From Oxalobacteraceae bacterium UBA6018 (GTDB taxonomy: Bacteria > Pseudomonadota > Gammaproteobacteria > Burkholderiales > Burkholderiaceae_D): a stretch of 27,694 nucleotides of DNA. The notes beneath the pieces are model-generated. The model saw only the letters and a list, made by a program, of their open reading frames with translations, ran no database searches and was not told the origin of the DNA. The position numbers and the translations under genes were made by a program. Where the stretch lies: positions 555-28,248 of the forward strand of contig DIZW01000104.1 of the NCBI GenBank assembly GCA_002428015.1, given 5' to 3'. Position 1 is the stretch's first letter; each line of letters starts with the position of its first letter. Below are positions 15,917 through 23,277 of the stretch, piece after piece.

Positions 15917-16729
15917 TTACTGGGCGACCGGCAAGGCCTTGCGCGCGTAAAAGGTGGCCACGCTGTCGATTTCCTGCGGCGTCATCGCGTGCGCCACGTT
16001 GCGCATCTGCAGCAAACCGTCGTTGCGGCGCTCGCCGTGCTGGAACAATTGCAGTTGCTGGACCAGGTAGTCCTTCGGCATTCCTTCCAGCCAGGGCGCG
16101 CCCAGCTTTTGATCGACGCCGCCATGGCAGGAGATGCACGGCGCGATGTTGCGCATCGGCGCGCCGACCCTCACCAGCGCGGGCAGCGTCTCGTCATAGG
16201 TGGTGGGCGCCGTGCGCGCCTTCGGCAGGCTGGCGTAGTAGGCCGCCAGGTCGTTGATGTTGTCGGCGGATAGGTTGCGCGACAGGGCCGCCATGATGGG
16301 GCTGGCGCGCTTGCCGCTCTTGTAGTCGGACAGCTGCTTGATGATGACCTCGGGATATTGCCCCGCCAGGTTAGGCGCGTTCGACCTGCTCATGCCCTGG
16401 GCGCCGTGGCACATCGTGCAGTTCAGCGCGAGGGTGGCGCCGCGGCCCACCGCCGCCGCGGGCGCCGCCCTGCGCATGCCGGGTGTCAGGATGACGTCGC
16501 TGGCGACGGTCGCCGTTGCCCTGGTGACGTCGCGCTCGCCCCAGGTGCTGGGCACGCCGGCGGCGCGGCAGATGCTGTTCCACATTGTGCCCGCGCTGAA
16601 GTCTGCCTGCGCGCTGGGGAGCCAGATGAAGCCGATCAGGATCGCGGCAAGACTCAGCAGCGCCAGGCTGACGATGCAGATCCGGGCCAGCCGATGCCGG
16701 CCGCGGGCAAGTTCGCGCTGCGGCATCAT
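15917..16729 (-). CDS. Diheme cytochrome c, last gene of oxidase operon
   Basis: A 270-residue protein with an N-terminal membrane segment (about residues 16-38), which acts as a signal anchor or signal peptide. Two class I cytochrome c4-like domains carry CTMCH (C104-H108) and CISCH (C198-H202). MRNVAHAMTPQEI near the end supplies a likely axial Met. It is a periplasmic electron carrier, probably donating to the CuA subunit. Its ATG overlaps the stop of subunit I (ATGA), implying translational coupling. A much longer in-frame reading up to 18265 is an antisense-like artefact inside subunit I. The extra cysteine at C54 is not in a heme motif. Confidence 0.93.
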   Translation of the reverse strand: MMPQRELARGRHRLARICIVSLALLSLAAILIGFIWLPSAQADFSAGTMWNSICRAAGVPSTWGERDVTRATATVASDVILTPGMRRAAPAAAVGRGATLALNCTMCHGAQGMSRSNAPNLAGQYPEVIIKQLSDYKSGKRASPIMAALSRNLSADNINDLAAYYASLPKARTAPTTYDETLPALVRVGAPMRNIAPCISCHGGVDQKLGAPWLEGMPKDYLVQQLQLFQHGERRNDGLLQMRNVAHAMTPQEIDSVATFYARKALPVAQ

Positions 16730-18345
16730 CGCTCCCCGATCGGAATGACAGGCACGTAAGCCTGGGGCGTCATCGCCAGCTGGGCGATCGGATAGCCGTA
16801 GTTGACGACGGTGAGCGCGATCATCATCGCCACCCATAGCCCAAGGCCGTTGAGCACGGCGGGCGGCCGGCTGTCCGGGTGCACGGCCATGCTGAACGCG
16901 AACGGCGCCGCGGCGCCCGGCCGCCGCCTGGCACTGGCCAGGATATATACGAACAGCGCCGCGGAGACGACCAGGATCATGCCGCCGACGGCCGACATCG
17001 TGACCGTGATGGCCTGGGACTGGAGCGCCGGGTCGGTGTAGTCGTAGTAGGCCATGCGGCGCGGCGCGCCGAGCAGGCCAACCAGGTGCCAGGGCAGGCT
17101 GAGGATCATCATGCCGGCGAACCACAGCGTCAGCTGGGTGCGGATCAGTTTGGCTGGCAGCGGCGGACAGTTGCGCAGCTGCGGCCACAAGCTGTAGGCG
17201 ATCATGAAATACATGATGACGATCGCGCCGCCGAAGATGAGGTGGAAGTGGCCGGTGACCCACTGGGTGTTGTGGATCGATTCGTTGAGCTGGTAGCTCA
17301 TGTTGATCAGGCCGCCCGCGCCACCGAAGCCGAGCATGATGAAGGCGAACGTCACCGCCAGCATCATCGGGTTGGTCCAGGGCAGCGCCTTGACCCAGCC
17401 GAACGGGCCGCCGCCGCCGCGCAGGCGCCCGACGATTTCGGCCGAGGCGACGATGGTGAACACCGTCAGCAAGGTGGGAATCGACACCATGGCCGTCATG
17501 GCCGCGTGCACGAACTTGAAGCCGGCCCCCACCTGGGGGTCGGCGAACAGGTGGTGTATGCCGATCGGCATGGAGAACACGAGGAAGAGCGCGAAGGCGG
17601 CGCGGCCCATGGTGTCGCTGTAGAGCCGGCCGCCGATGGCGCCGGGGAACAGCGTATAGAACGCGATGTAGGCGGGCATGAGCCAGAAGTACACGATCGC
17701 GTGCAAGGTCCACGAGAACAGCACCCGCGCCAGGCCGGCGTTGATGGTGTCGGTCAGCCCCAGCGACGCGGGCAGGATCAGCACCAGGATCTCCACCGCG
17801 GCGCCCACCGAGGTCCAGGCCCACAGGTAGGCGCCGGCCACATTGCCGTACATGGCCAGGGGCACGGAGGCGCCCGGGTTGGCCTTCTTCCACGCGTGCA
17901 GGTTGACCGACATGAGCGCGACCCAGATCCATGAGCCGACCACGACCAGGACGATGCCGAGGTAGTAGAAGCTGCTGGCGAGCAGCGGCGGGTAGAAGGT
18001 GTAGAGCACCGAGGCCTTGCCCAGTCCCATCGTCAGCGCGGCCATCGCGGTGCCGGCGATGACGAGCCAGAACCCGGCCCAGGCCCAGCGCAGGCCGATC
18101 AGCGGGCGCTTGAGGGCCAGCTCCGTGATCGCGTAGCCGAAGCCCATCGCCACCAGGGTCGGCATCACGTAGGCCATCACGGTGCCGTGCGCGGTCACGG
18201 AGCGGTAGTAGTGCTCCGGGTTGCTGATCCAGGCGTGCAGCGGGCTGCGGATCACCATCTGCCATTCGCCCAGGACGATGGCGGCCAGGAAGGCGACGAA
18301 TGCGACCCAGAAGTGGGCCAGGACCAGTGTCTTAGCGCGCAACAC
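16726..18345 (-). CDS. ba3-type (B-family) cytochrome c oxidase subunit I
   Basis: A 539-residue polytopic membrane protein: the catalytic subunit of a heme-copper oxidase that reduces O2 to water and pumps protons. Ligands are all visible: low-spin heme H53 (TAHGTVMAY) and H368; CuB H215, H264 and H265, with the cross-linking Tyr Y219 four residues after H215 (TLHAIVYFW); high-spin heme H366 (VTGHFHLIFGG). HAIVY instead of the A-family HPEVY, and IHHLFADPQVGAGFKFVHA, place it in the B family (Thermus ba3-like). It overlaps subunit II by 14 bp and the following cytochrome c by 4 bp. No subunit III is encoded nearby, which is usual for B-type enzymes. Confidence 0.95.
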   Translation of the reverse strand: MLRAKTLVLAHFWVAFVAFLAAIVLGEWQMVIRSPLHAWISNPEHYYRSVTAHGTVMAYVMPTLVAMGFGYAITELALKRPLIGLRWAWAGFWLVIAGTAMAALTMGLGKASVLYTFYPPLLASSFYYLGIVLVVVGSWIWVALMSVNLHAWKKANPGASVPLAMYGNVAGAYLWAWTSVGAAVEILVLILPASLGLTDTINAGLARVLFSWTLHAIVYFWLMPAYIAFYTLFPGAIGGRLYSDTMGRAAFALFLVFSMPIGIHHLFADPQVGAGFKFVHAAMTAMVSIPTLLTVFTIVASAEIVGRLRGGGGPFGWVKALPWTNPMMLAVTFAFIMLGFGGAGGLINMSYQLNESIHNTQWVTGHFHLIFGGAIVIMYFMIAYSLWPQLRNCPPLPAKLIRTQLTLWFAGMMILSLPWHLVGLLGAPRRMAYYDYTDPALQSQAITVTMSAVGGMILVVSAALFVYILASARRRPGAAAPFAFSMAVHPDSRPPAVLNGLGLWVAMMIALTVVNYGYPIAQLAMTPQAYVPVIPIGER

Positions 18346-18913
18346 AGCTGAGCCTTCCGGACGCGCTGGCCCGTGCGAAGAATGCTTCCTGGGAAATGAC
18401 CTGGACCCGGGCCCACATGGCCTCGTGCCCGATCCCGCAATATTCGTGGCAGGGCATGAGCTGCTTGCCCTGGGTGGGGAAAGTGGTGGTGAAGGTGGAC
18501 ACGAAGCCCGGCACGAGCATGGTGTTGGCGTTGGTGCGGCCGATGACGAAGCCGTGGATGGCGTCGCTGCTGGTGGCGCGGAAGGTCACTGGGATTCCGG
18601 CCGGAACCACCAGGCATTGCGGCGTGAACGAGTACTGTTGCGCGACCAGGCGTACCACGATTCTGCCGTCCTTGCCCAGCGCCGTGCCGAGATTGTTTTC
18701 CACGAATTCTCCCTTGATGTGCAAGGTGTTCACGTCCACCGTTTCCACGCGCGAAGGCGGCATGGCGGCCCAGTGCACGCCGGTGAACACCATCATCGCC
18801 AGCAGGGACGCCATGATCAGCACGACGATGACGGCCCAGCGCCGCTCGGCCGCGTTGGCCACGGCCTCGGCGCCGTGCGGCGCGCCGGCGTCCGGCGTCG
18901 CCGGCGCGCTCAT
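18332..18913 (-). CDS. Cytochrome c oxidase subunit II (CuA)
   Basis: This 193-residue subunit has one membrane helix (about residues 26-45) and a periplasmic cupredoxin domain. The CuA ligands are complete: H120 (DAIHGF), C155, E157 and C159 (CHEYC), H163 and M166 (GHEAM). It accepts electrons from cytochrome c and passes them to subunit I. It overlaps the start of subunit I by 14 bp and the preceding small subunit by 4 bp. The single-helix topology matches B-family oxidases. Confidence 0.96.
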   Translation of the reverse strand: MSAPATPDAGAPHGAEAVANAAERRWAVIVVLIMASLLAMMVFTGVHWAAMPPSRVETVDVNTLHIKGEFVENNLGTALGKDGRIVVRLVAQQYSFTPQCLVVPAGIPVTFRATSSDAIHGFVIGRTNANTMLVPGFVSTFTTTFPTQGKQLMPCHEYCGIGHEAMWARVQVISQEAFFARASASGRLSCVAR

Positions 18914-19101
18914 TGCACCACTCCGCGCGGCAAGTACACGAGCAGGTAGAACAGGTAGAACAGGCCGACCACGATCGCCGTGGCCACGCCGGCCACGGCG
19001 AAGGCGCCGCCCGGGCCGCGTGCCACGATCGCGTCGATCTGTTGCGCCAGCTCGGCCTGGTCGGGCGAATTTTCCGCTTGCTCGTCGTCAGGTGTCGTCA
19101 T
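18910..19101 (-). CDS. Small one-helix oxidase subunit (subunit IIa-like)
   Basis: A 63-residue protein with an acidic N-terminus (MTTPDDEQAENSPDQAEL) and one membrane helix (about residues 33-57, VAGVATAIVVGLFYLFYLLVYLP). Size, topology and place directly upstream of subunit II (ATGA overlap) match the IIa-type helix that completes the two-helix subunit II of Thermus ba3 oxidase. Sequence identity of such subunits is low, so the role is inferred from context. Confidence 0.8.
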   Translation of the reverse strand: MTTPDDEQAENSPDQAELAQQIDAIVARGPGGAFAVAGVATAIVVGLFYLFYLLVYLPRGVVQ

Positions 19102-19110
19102 CGGTTTCGC

Positions 19111-20397
19111 CTATTGGGGTAGCAGCTTGCGCAGATCGTTGGCCTGGCTGGCGGTCACGGGCGTGCCGCTATTGCCCCAGGCAACGCGGATGTAGCTCAC
19201 CACGGCGGCGACCTCGTCGTCGTTGAGCAGGTGCGAGAACGGCGGCATGCCGTAGGGCCGCGGGTTCTTGCGGGTTCCCGGCGCGTAGCCGCCATAGAGC
19301 ACCATGCGGATCGAGTTGACCGGCGAGGCCATCGTGATGGAGCGGTTGCCGGCCAGCGGAGGAAACGCCGGCGCCTGGCCGCGCCCTTCCGCCCCGTGGC
19401 ACACGGCGCACTGCAGCGCGTACACCTTGCGCCCGGTTTCCATGACCTCGGGATCGACCAGGCGCGCCTGGCCGGTCGGCGCCGGCTCGGTGTCCTTTTG
19501 CGGCAGGGCCTTGAGGTAGACCGCCATCGCCTTGGCGTCCGCGTCGCTTAAATATTGCAGGCTGTTGTACACCACCTCGGCCATGGGACCGTAGACGGTG
19601 CCTTGGTGCGAGGCGCCCGCCTGCAGCAGGCTGGCGATGTCGTCGATCTGCCAGTCACCCAGGCCGGCCTCGCGGTTGGACGTGAGCGAGGGCGCGTACC
19701 AGTTCTGGTTCGGTATCATGCCGCCCTCGAAGGCCTTCGATTCGCTCGAGCCGCCCAGCGCGTTGACGGCCGTGTGGCACATCGCGCAGTGCCCCAGTCC
19801 CCTGACCAGGTAGGCGCCGCGGTTCCACTCGGCGCTCTGGCCCGGCGTCGGGGTGAACTCGCCCTCCTTGAAGTACAAGGTGCGCCAGCCGATCAGCAGG
19901 TCGCGGTCGTTGAACGGGAAGCGCAGCGCGTGTTCGCGGTTCTTCTGGCGCACCGGCGGCACCGACATCAGGTAGGCGAAGATGGCGTCCGAGTCGGCGC
20001 GCGTGACCTGGGTGTAGGACGCGAACGGCATGGCCGGATACAGCAGGGTGCCGTCCTTGCCCACGCCGGTGTGCATCATGCGGTAGAAGTCGTTGGCGTT
20101 CCACAGGCCGATGCCGGTGTCGTCGTCGGGCGTGATGTTGGGCACGTACAGATTGCCGAACGGCGTGGCCATGGCGCGGCCGCCGGCGAACATGGCGCCG
20201 TTGGGCACGGTGTGGCAGGCCACGCAGTCGCCGGCGCGGGCCAGGTATTCGCCGCGGTCGATGATTTGAGTCGTGGCCGTCAATGGCGCCTGCCCGGCGC
20301 CGGCCGGCAGCGCACCGGGGCGCAGGAAACGCAGCACGCCGACCGCGATCACGGCGAGCGCGGCGACGGCCAAGGCGGCGAGCAGGCTTTTGCGCAT
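19111..20397 (-). CDS. Triheme membrane-anchored cytochrome c (alcohol dehydrogenase subunit-like)
   Basis: A 428-residue protein with an N-terminal signal/anchor helix (residues 3-24) and three class I cytochrome domains: CVACH (C58-H62), CAMCH (C204-H208) and CAVCH (C330-H334). The order, spacing and blocks such as GRAMATPFGNLYVPNITPDDDTGIG match the cytochrome subunit of PQQ alcohol, gluconate and related membrane dehydrogenases. No dehydrogenase partner is in the operon, so here it more likely passes electrons to the oxidase. The start at 20397 is chosen because it lies 5 bp after the upstream stop; an upstream extension to 20493 would overlap that gene. It ends 9 bp before the small subunit. 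Confidence 0.92.
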   Translation of the reverse strand: MRKSLLAALAVAALAVIAVGVLRFLRPGALPAGAGQAPLTATTQIIDRGEYLARAGDCVACHTVPNGAMFAGGRAMATPFGNLYVPNITPDDDTGIGLWNANDFYRMMHTGVGKDGTLLYPAMPFASYTQVTRADSDAIFAYLMSVPPVRQKNREHALRFPFNDRDLLIGWRTLYFKEGEFTPTPGQSAEWNRGAYLVRGLGHCAMCHTAVNALGGSSESKAFEGGMIPNQNWYAPSLTSNREAGLGDWQIDDIASLLQAGASHQGTVYGPMAEVVYNSLQYLSDADAKAMAVYLKALPQKDTEPAPTGQARLVDPEVMETGRKVYALQCAVCHGAEGRGQAPAFPPLAGNRSITMASPVNSIRMVLYGGYAPGTRKNPRPYGMPPFSHLLNDDEVAAVVSYIRVAWGNSGTPVTASQANDLRKLLPQ

Positions 20398-20402
20398 GGC
20401 GC

Positions 20403-21164
20403 TCACCGCTGGCTGCCGCAGGCCAGCGGCATGCGCACGAGGTTGGACGGCTCGGGCGTGGTGCTGGGCGACGGCGACTGCTGCGACAGCCACGCCGCCA
20501 CCGACGAGATGTCGGCGTCGCTCAGGCGCGTGGCGATGCGTTTCATGCAGTCCGGCTCGGCCGCGCGCCGCTCGCCCACGCGCCAGCGCGTGAGCTGGCC
20601 CACGATATAGGCAGGGCGCAGGCCGGCCAGGCCGGGGATGCCGGGCTCCATGCCGCTCAGGCTTTTGCCGTGGCAGGCGACGCAGGCGGGAATGCCCTTG
20701 TCGGCGTCGCCCAGCGTGGCCAATGCCTGCCCGCGCCGGGTCAGGGCCGGGTCCGGCGGCGCGCCCTCCCGCGCGTGGAATGGCGGGTGCTGGGCCGCGA
20801 AGTACTCGGCGATTTCCTTGAGGTAGGCGTCAGGCAGGTAGGCGACCAGGTAGTTCATCGGCGGGTAGCTGCGGGTGCCGTCGCGAAAGGCGGTCAGTTG
20901 GTGATGGAGATAGCCGGCCGGCTTGCCGGCGATGCGGGGATAGTAGCCGTCCGCCGTGCCCTGCCCTTGTTGCCCATGGCATGTCACGCAGCCCTGGACG
21001 CGCGCTTCGATGGAGTCGAGCTTTTGAAATGCTGGGATGACGTCCTGGCGCGCCGGCTGCGCCTGGGCCCAGCTGGTAGCGTGCACTAGCCAGGCGCCGA
21101 GGACGAGCGCGAGCGTTCCCCTCCAGGGCGCGCCGCGCCGATAACCGATTGCAAACCGCATCAT
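20403..21164 (-). CDS. Diheme cytochrome c (c4-like), first gene of oxidase operon
   Basis: A 253-residue periplasmic protein with a signal peptide (about residues 1-36, ending SWAQA) and two heme motifs, CVTCH (C59-H63) and CVACH (C161-H165), in two c4-like domains. GYYPRIAGKPAGYLHHQLTAFRDG is typical of c4/c553 proteins. The start at 21164 is preferred: AAAGG lies 8 nt upstream, and the longer GTG start at 21173 would place that site too close. As first gene of the six-gene operon it is the likely mobile or membrane-associated donor to the triheme protein or CuA subunit. Confidence 0.92.
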   Translation of the reverse strand: MMRFAIGYRRGAPWRGTLALVLGAWLVHATSWAQAQPARQDVIPAFQKLDSIEARVQGCVTCHGQQGQGTADGYYPRIAGKPAGYLHHQLTAFRDGTRSYPPMNYLVAYLPDAYLKEIAEYFAAQHPPFHAREGAPPDPALTRRGQALATLGDADKGIPACVACHGKSLSGMEPGIPGLAGLRPAYIVGQLTRWRVGERRAAEPDCMKRIATRLSDADISSVAAWLSQQSPSPSTTPEPSNLVRMPLACGSQR

Positions 21165-21360
21165 GAAGCACACCTTTCAGCGTTAGCTTGCCGAGTGATA
21201 TGAAAGCTGGCTGTACCGTTTTGTGGCTAGACTAGCACGATTCTGAGATCTTGAACGCGTGTCGGTTCTAATGTGCGTAAACTCTTTTCGCCCGACGCGC
21301 ATGGGGCCGCTGGCGGCGCCCGCGACGCGCCGCGGCGCCCACGCCGCGCTAAATAAATCG

Positions 21361-21390
21361 TTGGACATTCCATAACCGATTGGTTATGAT
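21361..21390 (+). promoter_or_regulatory. ArsR promoter with overlapping palindromic operator
   Basis: A -35 TTGGAC (21361-21366) and -10 TATGAT (21385-21390) are spaced by 18 bp. A perfect dyad CATAACC-GATT-GGTTATG (21371-21388) fills the spacer and overlaps the -10. Binding of the ArsR product would block polymerase, giving autorepression. The ATG at 21397 begins only 6 nt after the -10, so the transcript is probably leaderless. Confidence 0.8.
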
Positions 21391-21396
21391 TTGGCC

Positions 21397-21720
21397 ATGC
21401 CGCCAGCTCCCAACGATGTTTTCAAGGCCCTCGCCGACCCCACCCGCCGCGATATCTTCGAGCGCCTGGCGCGCGGCGGCGAGCAGACCGTCCACGCCTT
21501 GACCGATGGCGCGGGCGTGTCGCAGCCGGCCGTCTCCAAGCACCTGCGTGTGCTCAAGCAGGCCAGGCTGGTGAGTGCCCGCAGCGCGGGGCGCGAGACG
21601 CACTACAGTGTCGACCCGCTCGGCCTGGCGCCGATGCGCGACTGGATCAGCCGCTACAGCACCTTCTGGGAAGACCGGTTCGACAGCCTCGAATCACTTT
21701 TAAAAAGGATGGACCAATGA
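21397..21720 (+). CDS. ArsR-family transcriptional repressor
   Basis: A 107-residue winged-helix protein. FKALADPTRRDIFERLARGGEQTVHALTDGAGVSQPAVSKHLRVLKQARLVSARSAGRETHYSVDP covers the whole HTH and wing. There is no metal-binding CxC or Cys pair, so it is of the non-metal ArsR/SmtB type that partners SRPBCC proteins. The start at 21397 is favoured by family length; a TTG at 21391 is the only in-frame alternative, and there is no Shine-Dalgarno, in keeping with a leaderless message. Its stop overlaps the next start (ATGA). It probably represses this two- or three-gene unit through the dyad at 21371-21388. Confidence 0.95.
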   Translation: MPPAPNDVFKALADPTRRDIFERLARGGEQTVHALTDGAGVSQPAVSKHLRVLKQARLVSARSAGRETHYSVDPLGLAPMRDWISRYSTFWEDRFDSLESLLKRMDQ

Positions 21721-22127
21721 CCAATACTGCTTCGGATACCCTCGCCGTCGTCGTCGAACGGGAGATGCCTTTTCCATCGGAAAAAATATGGCGCGCGCTC
21801 ACCCAGCCGCACCTGGTGCAAGAGTGGCTCATGAAGAACGACTTCGTGCCCGCCTTGGCGCACCGCTTCGAACTGCGCGGCGACTGGGGCACGGTGCAAT
21901 GCCAGGTCCTCGAGATCGAGCCCAACAAGACGCTGGCCTACACCTGGGCCGCGATGGGACTCGACAGTGTCGTCACCTGGACGCTCACCGCCACCGCCGG
22001 CGGCACCCTGGTGCGCATGGAGCAGTCAGGCTTCCGGCAAGACCAGCAGCAGGCCTACCAAGGCGCCAAGTTCGGCTGGCAGCAGATGTTCGGCAAACTC
22101 GAGGCGGTGCTGGCCAAGCTCGATTGA
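21717..22127 (+). CDS. SRPBCC/AHSA1 domain protein
   Basis: This 136-residue protein of the START-like SRPBCC superfamily (AHSA1/CalC group) shows VEREMPFPSEKIWRALTQPHLVQEWLM at the start and a C-terminal helix FGWQQMFGKLEAVLAKL. The fold forms a hydrophobic ligand pocket. It is translationally coupled to the ArsR gene, a very common ArsR-SRPBCC pairing in which the ligand and role are usually unknown. It is probably cytosolic and co-repressed with the regulator. Confidence 0.92.
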   Translation: MTNTASDTLAVVVEREMPFPSEKIWRALTQPHLVQEWLMKNDFVPALAHRFELRGDWGTVQCQVLEIEPNKTLAYTWAAMGLDSVVTWTLTATAGGTLVRMEQSGFRQDQQQAYQGAKFGWQQMFGKLEAVLAKLD

Positions 22128-22168
22128 GCGGCGCGGCGCCTTCCCAACCTGGAACGAGGTGACATGCA

Positions 22169-22555
22169 ATGGACAAGAACACGGCAAGCAATGACCAGTC
22201 CCCGGCGCAGCTGATCGACGCCAAGATCGGCGCGCTGGACGACTGGCGCGGCGCGGCGCTCGCCCGCGTCCGCCAGCTCATCCACGAGGCCGATCCAGAC
22301 GTGCGCGAGGAGTGGAAGTGGAGCACGCCGGTGTGGTCGCACGGCGGGATCATCTGCACCGGCGAGACCTACAAGAACAAGGTCAAGCTCACCTTCCTCA
22401 AGGGCGCCGCGCTGGCCGATCCGGCCCGCCTGTTCAATTCCAGCCTGGACGGCAACGCCCGGCGCGCGATCGACATCGGCGCGGACGAGGTGATCGACGA
22501 GGCGGCCTTCAAGGCGCTCATCCGCGCCGCGGTCGCGCTCAACACGAAGGCGTAG
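22169..22555 (+). CDS. DUF1801 domain-containing protein
   Basis: This 128-residue cytosolic protein contains the DUF1801/YdhG-like block: LIHEADPDVREEWKWSTPVWSHGGIICTGETYKNKVKLTFLKGAAL, then ARRAIDIGADEVIDEAAFKALIRAAVALN. The molecular function of the family is not established. GAGGTGA precedes the ATG at good spacing. It lies 41 bp after the SRPBCC gene on the same strand and often accompanies such ArsR-SRPBCC pairs, so it probably shares their regulation. Confidence 0.92.
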   Translation: MDKNTASNDQSPAQLIDAKIGALDDWRGAALARVRQLIHEADPDVREEWKWSTPVWSHGGIICTGETYKNKVKLTFLKGAALADPARLFNSSLDGNARRAIDIGADEVIDEAAFKALIRAAVALNTKA

Positions 22556-22656
22556 CCAGGCCGGCCGGGTTTTTCCGTAGCGTGGTGGATTGATCAAGTA
22601 AAATTCGGCAGCGCCGCAGTGCTGTTCGTATCCCATCCATCATCAGCGAAAGAAAA

Positions 22657-23115
22657 ATGAAACATCTACTCTTGGCAACGGCCCTGTTTTTCAGCGCTGT
22701 GCAATCCGCAAGCGCGCTCGACAATACAGCCAGCGTCAAAGTGACACCGTTGCTGAAGACGTCCACCAGTTGGGACGGCAAGCCGATCGTCTATCCGCAG
22801 GGCCAGGCCAACGTGACGGCCTTGATTGTCGAGATCGCCGCAGGCGGGCAGACCGGCTGGCACGAGCACGCCGTTCCCTCGTTCGCCTACGTTCTGGAAG
22901 GCACGCTGGAAGTGACCCGCGCCAGCGGCGAGACCAAGCTTCTGCACGCGGGCGACATGCTGGCCGAAGTGGTGAACACGCTGCACAACGGCCGCGCCAT
23001 GGAAGGCAAGAGCGTCAAGCTGCTGGTGCTCTACACCGGCGCGGCCGACAAGAAACTGACCATCGCCCATCCCGAGTTCACCCCCGGCAACCCAAGCGCA
23101 GCCGGCGCGCGCTAG
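22657..23115 (+). CDS. Exported cupin domain protein
   Basis: A 152-residue protein with a clear Sec signal peptide (MKHLLLATALFFSAVQSASA, cleavage near residue 20) and a single small cupin barrel. Cupin motif 1 is GWHEHAVPSFAYVLEGTLEV, providing two metal-ligand histidines and a Glu; motif 2 is AGDMLAEVVNTLHNGR. A metal-bound periplasmic cupin is expected, with the substrate unknown. It stands alone, about 100 bp after the DUF1801 gene, with a weak purine-rich ribosome-binding site. Confidence 0.9.
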   Translation: MKHLLLATALFFSAVQSASALDNTASVKVTPLLKTSTSWDGKPIVYPQGQANVTALIVEIAAGGQTGWHEHAVPSFAYVLEGTLEVTRASGETKLLHAGDMLAEVVNTLHNGRAMEGKSVKLLVLYTGAADKKLTIAHPEFTPGNPSAAGAR

Positions 23116-23277
23116 CCGGACCGCAAGGCGGCGCCTGGGCGCTCAACTGGCTGAGCGTTTCGCGCCGGCCTGTGCCGTGCCCGCATGAATTGGCGTAGCA
23201 TCGGCGCTTGACTGGCCTGTTGGCAATGAAGCTTGCCGCATCGCCGGCACACTTCCTCACGCCGACCGGGACCGACC

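Noticed and set aside
16879..17934. Long plus-strand frame antisense to oxidase subunit I
   Set aside because: The translation is compositionally biased (Gly, His, Arg, Gln), and the opposite strand encodes a full heme-copper oxidase.
15917..18265. A 782-codon minus-strand frame covering cytochrome c and most of oxidase subunit I
   Set aside because: Only the last 270 residues are a real cytochrome c. The rest is low-complexity Arg/Ala/Gly-rich out-of-frame translation of subunit I.
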